DNA of 64,000 nucleotides, from contig NZ_JBJGDW010000006.1 of the NCBI RefSeq assembly GCF_045062605.1, forward strand, positions 1 through 64,000, written 5' to 3'. This document shows, one piece after another, positions 24,435-33,680 of the stretch (its first letter is position 1; each line of letters begins with the position of its first letter). A program made the position numbers and the translations under genes. The DNA is from Deinococcus sp045062605. GTDB taxonomy: Bacteria > Deinococcota > Deinococci > Deinococcales > Deinococcaceae. Under the pieces are notes generated by a model. It was not told the DNA's origin, did no database searches, and saw only the letters and a program-made list of their open reading frames with translations.

Positions 24435-24797
24435 ATGAAACACATTCCCGGCCAGACGTTGACCATGAACCCCGCCCCCGAAGCCAACTTCACCGGAGAG
24501 GTCTGGATGGAGCGTCAGGCTGTAGGCGTGCTGCGCGTGACCTTCACCCCTGGCGCGCGAACTGCGTGGCACACGCATCCGCAAGGGCAAACCCTGATCG
24601 TCCTGAGCGGCGTGGGCCGGGTGCAGAAGCGTGGCGAGACGGCGCTGACCATGACCGCCGGGGACGTGGTGCAGATCGAGGCAGGCGAGGAACACTGGCA
24701 CGGTGCGGCCCCGGATTCGCTGATGCAGCACCTCGCCATCAACGCAGGCGAAACGGTGTGGCTGAGCAAAGTGACCGCCGGGGAATACAGCAGCTAG
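24435..24797 (+). CDS. Cupin domain protein
   Basis: A 120-residue single-domain cupin. The two cupin motifs are clear: TAWHTHPQGQTLIVLSGVGR (metal His-x-His) and AGDVVQIEAGEEHWHGAAP. Close to the YgaD/carboxymuconolactone-associated small cupins, often quercetinase-like or of unknown function. ATG at 24435 lies 6 nt after a TAGTCT -10-like box, so it is likely leaderless. It follows the deaminase by 24 bp and might also be read through from it. Confidence 0.85.
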   Translation: MKHIPGQTLTMNPAPEANFTGEVWMERQAVGVLRVTFTPGARTAWHTHPQGQTLIVLSGVGRVQKRGETALTMTAGDVVQIEAGEEHWHGAAPDSLMQHLAINAGETVWLSKVTAGEYSS

Positions 24798-24799
24798 AC

Positions 24800-25580
24800 C
24801 TATAGCGCCGCCCGCACCTGTTCCACCCGCTTGGCCACGCTGCCCCAAACCTCTAAAAACCCGATGCCCCGAGTGCCCAGCTCTTGCCGGATCAAGCCCT
24901 TCTGCACGCTGCGAACCGCCGTGTTGGCCCGCCAGCCGTCCTGCTCGTGGGCCAGATCGTCAGCACACAAAAAATGCCGGGCGTGGCGGGCGTCGGCTAG
25001 GGCGTGGAGTTCCAGTAAAACTGTCCCTCTCATACGGACTCCGATTGAAAGGTGTTGGAAACACCTGAAAATCCGAGCAGAGCGAGAAGGAGAAAGACGG
25101 GTGCCGGACGTGGAGTGGAGGGATCGGAGCTGCCCCGATTCCTGCACGAAACAAACGGAATCCGTATCAGTCGGTAGTACCACATCAGCGTGGTGGCGGT
25201 GTGGGTGTCGCAAAAGACGTGGCGGTGGAGGCTGAGGATATGGGCAGCCCCGTCCTCCAGAGCGTGGTGGCCCAGCGCAATTTCCAGAAAGTGTTCGGGC
25301 GTCAGCTTGCCGTCTTCGCGCTCGTACACATCGCGGCCATATTCGTGGGCGGAGGTGGTGCCGAAGCTTTCAACCAGTGCCAGCGTACTCTTGCCGGTAG
25401 TTTCCGCGCCCAGCATCACAACGCGCTCAACGAAATGGGCCTATACGGCGGGATCAGGAAACTGACGGTGCATGTAAATATCGGCGCGCAGTTGCGTGCC
25501 GCTGATCGGCACCGCCACCCGCGCCCGGTCCACCCAGACATGCGCCCTCTTCTTCTCGCTATCGTCGTGAACAGACCCCC
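24800..25580 (-). pseudogene. nadR: Decayed nadR-type NMN adenylyltransferase/ribosylnicotinamide kinase
   Basis: Remains of a NadR-type gene on the minus strand. Pieces in order: end of the adenylyltransferase domain (VDRARVAVPISGTQLRADIY), an in-frame TAG at 25441-25443 after DPAV, then AHFVERVVMLGAETTGKSTL (kinase P-loop), FCDTHTATTLMWYYR, then repeat copy 3, then the tail HFLCADDLAHEQDGWRAN and VWGSVAKRVEQVRAAL. The N-terminal nucleotide-binding half is missing. It is therefore broken three ways: truncation, a nonsense codon and an insertion. The NAD-salvage function must be lost or supplied elsewhere. Confidence 0.85.
25032..25167 (-). repeat. Copy 3 of ~135-bp inverted-end repeat, inserted in nadR
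   Basis: A 136-bp copy in the opposite orientation to the others. Ends are intact (ATACGGACTCCG ... CGGAATCCGTAT on the + strand). It splits the nadR remnant between WYYR and the C-terminal part. Read on the minus strand, the 3' hairpin is AGGTGTT-TCC-AACACCT: relative to GGGTGTT/AACACCC in copy 4, both partners of one base pair have changed, so pairing is kept. Confidence 0.92.
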
Positions 25581-25941
25581 ATGAGAAGGCCCTGCCTCTG
25601 CTGGCGCAGCTCTGCGGGTCCCGCTCGAATCAAACCACTGTTTACAAACGATTGAATCGGGGGCCGTGTCAAACCCCGTTTCGTTGTCTGTGACGGGCGC
25701 CGTGTCTCGCAGCACCTCTGAAAACGGAGGCTGCATCTTGTACAACGTTTGCCGATCATGTACAAGCCCTTGTACCCAAAAGGGCGGAGTGGTACAGTCA
25801 GACCCCAGTCAGACGCGGTGTACTCCTCTGAGTCAATTGCACGCTCCAAGCCCACCCTCCTGCTGGGAAGGTGCGGTGGTCTGCTGCCGCCCCCCTTCGC
25901 GTTGCGCCTCTCCCCCGCCCCCTTTCTCAAGGAGTTCTGCC
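25581..25941. other. Upstream region of nrdJ
   Basis: About 360 bp without a gene. It contains a short motif at 25596-25624 similar to 40270-40297, an AT-richer stretch, the inverted repeat described separately, and AAGGAG before nrdJ. No cobalamin riboswitch core could be recognised. Confidence 0.5.
25737..25775. promoter_or_regulatory. Inverted repeat CTTGTACA..TGTACAAG upstream of nrdJ
   Basis: CTTGTACA (25737-25744) and TGTACAAG (25759-25766) form a perfect 8-bp inverted repeat with a 14-nt spacer (centres 22 bp apart, two helical turns). A third half-site CTTGTAC follows at 25769-25775. Spacing suggests a dimeric repressor; the motif is not a clear NrdR box. Confidence 0.55.
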
Positions 25942-28980
<3,039 letters not shown>

Positions 28981-29006
28981 AATTAGCCCACTTCGCTAAA
29001 CTCATA

Positions 29007-29013
29007 GAGGTGA
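29007..29013 (+). promoter_or_regulatory. Ribosome binding site of SIR2 gene
   Basis: GAGGTGA six bases before the ATG at 29020 gives the SIR2 gene a normal start. The downstream NTPase start at 29767 has no comparable site, which bears on whether it is a real start. Confidence 0.6.
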
Positions 29014-29019
29014 TTTATT

Positions 29020-29766
29020 ATGAGTGACGATACTTTAGACATACAGGGAGAAGCTGATCCCTTAGGTTTTTTAAATTCATATATTCTCGAATCAATTAGA
29101 GCGGGACAATATTATCTGTTAATTGGCGCAGGTGCGAGCGTAGGCGAACGAAATCGCCTGGGATTAAATTTACCATTAGGTGATCAATTATCTGATGAAA
29201 TTAGGGAATATTACGGTGTTGGTGATGAGCCTATGGGTTTACAGCGTCTAACCGAAGTAGTGAAGGAGTTATTTGAAGAAGGCAAAACTCCCCTTGAAGA
29301 CTATCTCACCAATAGATTCTTTGGATGTTCATATTCTTGGCAAACAAAAATTTTTGAATTCACTTGGGCAGCAATTTGGTCATTGAATATTGATGATGTT
29401 TTAGAAAACGCCGCATCAGCAGCTATACCTCGCAAGAGAACAAAATCATTTACTTGGCGAGACCCATATAGTAATGCGCCTTCGGATACGCAGCAGATTA
29501 TTCACCTACATGGCTATGTCAATCAAATGCCTAAGACAAATTACATTTTTTCCATATTAGAATATGCGAACGCAATTAGTGAAAAGAAAACATGGCATAG
29601 TATATTTTCTGATACGCTTCCGAATCGCCCATACATCATCATCGGAACTAAACTTGCCGACGAATTTGACCTTGCAAGCGCAATTTCGAGACTCGCCGAA
29701 AGATTAGATGATGGGCAGCCTACAATTTTTGTATCTCCCGGCATTTCTCCAATTACAGAAAAATAA
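29020..29766 (+). CDS. SIR2-like domain protein (putative defence NADase), C-terminally interrupted
   Basis: A 248-residue SIR2-like protein, strongly AT-rich compared with its neighbours. NAD-binding GAGAS at residues 36-40, LNIDD at 122-126 and the catalytic-type LHG at 163-165 are present. Such divergent SIR2 domains act as NADases in anti-phage systems (DSR, Thoeris, SIR2-STAND/Avs5-like). The fold is not complete: the usual last helix and strand, ending in a K-M-T-G-E-x-F-F motif, lie after the TAA, at the start of the next ORF in the same frame. Hence either a nonsense mutation has split one gene, or the stop is read through. Inserted 39 bp after nrdJ. Confidence 0.85.
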   Translation: MSDDTLDIQGEADPLGFLNSYILESIRAGQYYLLIGAGASVGERNRLGLNLPLGDQLSDEIREYYGVGDEPMGLQRLTEVVKELFEEGKTPLEDYLTNRFFGCSYSWQTKIFEFTWAAIWSLNIDDVLENAASAAIPRKRTKSFTWRDPYSNAPSDTQQIIHLHGYVNQMPKTNYIFSILEYANAISEKKTWHSIFSDTLPNRPYIIIGTKLADEFDLASAISRLAERLDDGQPTIFVSPGISPITEK

Positions 29767-31608
29767 ATGAAAAAGCGTAAAATTATAACTGTTAAAATGA
29801 CTGGAGAACAGTTTTTTGACGCGCTGAAAGATAAGTTTGATCTAGAGTTGACAGAAATATCTCATTCAAGCGAAGAGTACGCTTTTTCTTTTGGACAACA
29901 ATTTGAAAAAGTGCCGAGACTGCTTCGTATGCCTGAAAATCACGATTTTTTCTCAGGCCACGAGCCAGTTATGCAAGATATATCTCAAGGCTACGATGCG
30001 CTATTGCAAGAAACTGAATCTATATTAGAGAAATCTATAGCAGATTTTGGTTATGATTCTCAGGAATCCGAATCTATTACGAGGATGTATACTTTAGATG
30101 GATCACCAGGTAGTGGCAAAAGTACAGCCTCAGCAAGAATTTCGTTCAATTTGAGTCATTTAGGTTATGAGGTATTCCGCTTTAGAGAACCTGAAGAGAT
30201 CAATATTGACGATATCGTCAGCTATTTGGAAAATAGAAATTCATTTTTATTTTTCGATAACGTCGGATCCTATAGATCTTCCATTCAGGTCATACATTCT
30301 AAATTGCGAGAAACTTCTGGCAGGCATTATATTTTTATCGCTGATCGAACTAGGTCACTAAGCCCGCTAAGATCATATTTCTTAACTAACACAATTGATG
30401 AGGACTATTCTGCTCACTATGGAGAGTTATCTCTAGATGATGCAGGAAGAATTGTAGATAAAATTTCGGAGTTTGGTAGGCTTGATAAACTACTAGAGAT
30501 TAAGCCGAGCAAAAGAGTGGAAACTTTCAGGAGAAAGCGCAGCTTAATCAATGCTATGTATTCATTAAGTCATGCAAAACCACATAAAGATAGGATGCTG
30601 AGTGAGTTTCTAGGACTCAATGACGAGACACAGAAGGTAATTTATATTCTATGCGCCGCACTTTACAGTCAGGGATTCAAGCTTTCGCTATCATGGCTAT
30701 CTGCTCTTACAAATCAGTCACAAACAACTATAGAATCCATAGTCAATGGGATACCTTCCGACTTGATTAGATATGAGACTGGCTCAGAACATACTGTATC
30801 AACTGTAAATAAAGTTTTTGCAGAAGATTTTATGGACCGTAAGAACACAAGTAGTCCCATGTATGAGGAGTACAGAGTTGCCAAAGAATATACACTCATT
30901 GCATTTCTGAAATGGCTGTCGAAATATGTTGATTCGAGACATCCAGATTTAGATTCTAGATACTATAGAGCGTCAAGCAGACTTTTGGATTTTGCGTTAT
31001 TGTTGAAATGGTTCGATACAGAAACCGTACACAAAATATATGATGAGCTGCGGCCTTTTTGGGGGAGTAACGCTCGTTTTTGGGAACAGTACGCGATACT
31101 TGCTTTGAGGGATCAATATTATGATCGTGCTATGGCATATGCTAGACTGGCAACCAAAATACACGAAGATGGCTTTACATTGAATACTTTGGGTATGGTT
31201 TTGATGAAATCAAGCTATGAGGCCGTTAATGTTGGGGAAGCGAAATCGAAAGAATTACTCTTTGAAGGGATATCGTTGCTCAAAAAGTCTCAAGACGCTA
31301 AGAGGGGGGCCGATTATCCTTTTATCACATTTTTCTCTCATATAAGACATTATGCTAATAAGCTCAATGGGAATGACCCAGCGTTGTTGATCGAACTGCA
31401 TACAACTTTTAACGAGTGGATTCTAAATGCTAAGCATCACCCACTATTTCAGAGCGTAGAAAGCCAAGAGGACTTGAAAAAAATTCAGCTTGAATGGTTT
31501 GGTGATTTTGTCATAAAGAAGCGTGATCACAATGCTACACGAAGAAATGTGCAAAATCCAAATATTGCTAGACCTCCTTCAAGATTCAGAAGAGAACGGA
31601 GCAAATAA
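29767..31608 (+). CDS. P-loop (STAND-like) NTPase, second part of SIR2 defence gene
   Basis: A 613-residue AT-rich protein in the same frame as the SIR2 ORF, with zero gap (TAA then ATG) and no ribosome site. Residues 1-25 (KRKIITVKMTGEQFFDALKD) look like the end of the SIR2 fold. Then FFSGHEPVMQDISQGYDALL at 61-80, Walker A GSPGSGKST at 112-120, Walker B LFFDN at 161-165 and a sensor-like IADRTRS at 191-197. After residue 250 it is helical, with a TPR-like stretch near 430-510, probably for sensing an invader. This is the layout of STAND-type defence ATPases that switch on a SIR2 effector. Ends in a basic tail. Confidence 0.8.
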   Translation: MKKRKIITVKMTGEQFFDALKDKFDLELTEISHSSEEYAFSFGQQFEKVPRLLRMPENHDFFSGHEPVMQDISQGYDALLQETESILEKSIADFGYDSQESESITRMYTLDGSPGSGKSTASARISFNLSHLGYEVFRFREPEEINIDDIVSYLENRNSFLFFDNVGSYRSSIQVIHSKLRETSGRHYIFIADRTRSLSPLRSYFLTNTIDEDYSAHYGELSLDDAGRIVDKISEFGRLDKLLEIKPSKRVETFRRKRSLINAMYSLSHAKPHKDRMLSEFLGLNDETQKVIYILCAALYSQGFKLSLSWLSALTNQSQTTIESIVNGIPSDLIRYETGSEHTVSTVNKVFAEDFMDRKNTSSPMYEEYRVAKEYTLIAFLKWLSKYVDSRHPDLDSRYYRASSRLLDFALLLKWFDTETVHKIYDELRPFWGSNARFWEQYAILALRDQYYDRAMAYARLATKIHEDGFTLNTLGMVLMKSSYEAVNVGEAKSKELLFEGISLLKKSQDAKRGADYPFITFFSHIRHYANKLNGNDPALLIELHTTFNEWILNAKHHPLFQSVESQEDLKKIQLEWFGDFVIKKRDHNATRRNVQNPNIARPPSRFRRERSK

Positions 31609-31653
31609 GATTCTGGAGCTTTTAAACGGTATTTCGACAGCCAATTGATAATG

Positions 31654-31741
31654 TCACCATACTGCGACATTCATGCTCCAGCTTCCGTCCCTGCCCACGG
31701 TGTTCTTGAAACTGGGTGGACGATCTGTACATACAGATAGA
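31654..31741 (-). pseudogene. C-terminal gene fragment A (paralogue of fragment at 32480)
   Basis: On the minus strand this reads RPPSFKNTVGRDGSWSMNV and then stops. The fragment at 32480-32560 reads RPPSFENTVGSSGSKSVTIN and then stops. The match is in protein phase with a two-codon gap, so both look like leftover 3' ends of one duplicated gene. The parent protein is not recognised; the sequence is beta-strand-like. Confidence 0.35.
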
Positions 31742-31850
31742 CTTGTCTACAAAAAGTCGCTGCTGATTGAACTGCTCTTTGAGACTGGCCCTCATGGCTT
31801 CATTTGCCAGAGCCGTTCCATGAGCGGAAATGAGGCTGAACGCGACACGC

Positions 31851-31856
31851 TACCCT
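31851..31856 (+). promoter_or_regulatory. -10 box of leaderless dinB-like gene
   Basis: TACCCT five bases before the ATG at 31862 with no ribosome site in between; the same TACCCT-GA-ATG arrangement occurs before dus (8401). Confidence 0.35.
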
Positions 31857-31861
31857 GACGT

Positions 31862-32332
31862 ATGCAAACGCCAAAACTCCTCCGTGAAGCGTGGACGCGG
31901 AACATGGGAGCCAACGCGGCCCTCCTTGACGTTATCCCCGCGCACGCCCTACCGGCAGCAGTACCGGCTGGAATGCCAATCGGGCAACATCTTCAGCACC
32001 TCGCCCTCGACGTGTGTAAGTGGCTGGCTCACCTGAACGCTGATCGGGCCAGCGCGTTGCGCGCCTCACTCCCCACCTGGAGTGGTCAAGACTCAGACCA
32101 TACCTTTTTGCGCCGTGCCCGTGAGGTGTGGCTCGGCGCGGAGGAAAGCCTGATTGAGGAGGTCCTCGTGGGTGGACCGGTCAACCGGTTACCGCATGCC
32201 GCTGACGAGTTGCTCCCGGTCCATATGCTGGTGCACGATGCCTACCATCGCGGCCAGATGGTGGCCGCTCTCCGTGCCAACGGATACCCTGCCCCCGACA
32301 TAGAAACCTTTTGGGGACCCTGGCGAAGTTAA
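31862..32332 (+). CDS. DinB family protein
   Basis: A 156-residue DinB protein, GC-rich again after the AT-rich island. It has MPIGQHLQHLALDVCKWLAH near residues 39-58 and the C-terminal metal motif LVHDAYHRGQMVAALRANGY near 121-140, ending ETFWGPWRS. These match the DinB four-helix bundle with its histidine site. Function unknown; thiol transferase activity is possible in a bacillithiol-using organism. It sits between two similar gene fragments. Confidence 0.87.
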   Translation: MQTPKLLREAWTRNMGANAALLDVIPAHALPAAVPAGMPIGQHLQHLALDVCKWLAHLNADRASALRASLPTWSGQDSDHTFLRRAREVWLGAEESLIEEVLVGGPVNRLPHAADELLPVHMLVHDAYHRGQMVAALRANGYPAPDIETFWGPWRS

Positions 32333-32622
32333 GGCGGTGTACAGAAGGGCACACCCGGTAATGGGCACAAACAGCGCAGCAATCACCACTTCCATGGGGG
32401 CTTGGGGGTTTCGAGAAGGCCAACTGCCGCCAGCTTCCACGACTCAGCCTGTCAAAAGCAGGCGCATTCTCGCCCCGAATCACGGCACATTGATCGTCAC
32501 GCTTTTGCTTCCGCTGCTGCCCACGGTGTTTTCGAAGCTGGGCGGGCGGGGGGGTGCTGGTACTTCAAGCCTTCCATACCGTGCTGAACGTCAGAAAACG
32601 CGGTCCTTGTCAGGCCAGCGCG
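32333..32622. other. Intergenic gap with decayed sequence
   Basis: About 290 bp. Apart from fragment B (32480-32560) I see no gene, RNA or clear hairpin. Confidence 0.4.
32480..32560 (-). pseudogene. C-terminal gene fragment B (paralogue of fragment at 31654)
   Basis: Minus-strand reading PPRPPSFENTVGSSGSKSVT and onward to a stop, similar to fragment A 820 bp away. With fragment A it flanks the dinB gene as a degenerate direct repeat (CTGCCCACGGTGTT identical in both). Confidence 0.35.
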
Positions 32623-33405
32623 TCAGGCCACGTTGCCGCCGCGCATCCCGGTCCTGACCGTGATCGGTCCAGTGGCAGAAAAGTTCTCCATCAAAAAGAG
32701 GCAGGCGTGGGCCGGGTCCTCAGCATACAGTTGATCGCGTTGCCACAAAGAAGCGCTGTCCTGCAAAGCAGGCGGGCCGCTGACCGACATCTGGCCTACT
32801 GACATCTGGCCTACTGACATCTGGCCCACTGGCGGCCCCAGCGGCACACTGCCCGGCAAAGACGCCAGGATCGCGCTGTCGTCACCGGAGGCAGCGTCCA
32901 CATGGAACACCACCGAGATGAAATCACAACTGTACTGGCGGCGGTAGCGGTCGCACAGGCCCGTGACCATCGAGCGCGTCAGATGATCGCTGTCCTGACC
33001 CTCCTTCTGATAGGCCTGGATGGCAAAATCGTCGGCCTCGTACCGCAGGGCTTCCAGGTTGAACTGGCAGTCAATGATGCTCAGCAGCTTGCGGACCTCG
33101 TACAGATACGAGGCGTGAATTACGTTGAAGGCGCTCATGACCTTGCTGTACAGCGATTCGGCGGGGCGCAGCAGGCCATCAAGGACGTGTTCACCCGCCA
33201 GCGTCGCCAGGAACACGTAATCGGGCAGTTCCTGCTCGAAAAACGACTGGACAGCCCCCTGATCGCGCAGATCGAGATCATCGGCGCTGCGGGTGATGAC
33301 ATTCCAATAGCCCAGCTCTTCCAGCTTGCGGCACACCACCGCGCCAATCAGGCTGTCATGTCCCGCCACGTAAATTTTGGCATCCACTGGAATTCCCATT
33401 CTCAT
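32623..33405 (-). CDS. Degenerate GDP-L-fucose synthase-like protein
   Basis: A 260-residue paralogue of the intact fcl product at 38025. The N-terminus aligns well (DAKIYVAGHDSLIGAVVCRK, DLDLRDQGAVQSFFEQELPDYVFL), but the active site is gone: where fcl has GSTCIYP and YAVAK, this protein has IIDCQFN and no Y-x-x-x-K. It also lacks about 60 residues and contains GQMSV three times, from 15-bp tandem repeats. It is still an open frame, so it may be a decaying gene or a non-catalytic derivative. The start at 33405 is chosen by alignment to fcl. Confidence 0.7.
   Translation of the reverse strand: MRMGIPVDAKIYVAGHDSLIGAVVCRKLEELGYWNVITRSADDLDLRDQGAVQSFFEQELPDYVFLATLAGEHVLDGLLRPAESLYSKVMSAFNVIHASYLYEVRKLLSIIDCQFNLEALRYEADDFAIQAYQKEGQDSDHLTRSMVTGLCDRYRRQYSCDFISVVFHVDAASGDDSAILASLPGSVPLGPPVGQMSVGQMSVGQMSVSGPPALQDSASLWQRDQLYAEDPAHACLFLMENFSATGPITVRTGMRGGNVA
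32786..32830. repeat. 15-bp tandem repeat x3 inside fcl-like gene
   Basis: GACATCTGGCCTACT is repeated three times (the third with one change), coding GQMSV units on the minus strand. The period keeps the reading frame. Confidence 0.95.
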
Positions 33406-33680
33406 CGTTGGCCCCACCCCGCGCCCCGCGTTTGGCCGCGTCCAGCACACTGCTAGAAACGGTTGTGCCAGAAGACGGGTTGGTCCCGTCCCGGCGTACC
33501 TGATGCCCCCTGCCCGGCAGGCCCTGAACTGGACCTGGGGCGAAGGAGCCACCTTGGTCTGGACAGTGTCGCTGGGGCGGCGTTACTGCGGCGCTAATAC
33601 TCCAGGGGCAATGAGACGCAGGGAACGGACAGAGGCAGGGGCAGCGTCAAAAAGCACGGTGCGGCGTTCACCGCTTCCGG

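Noticed and set aside
25581..25941. Cobalamin riboswitch before the B12-dependent reductase
   Set aside because: I looked for the conserved B12-box and core and did not find them; the region carries an inverted repeat instead.
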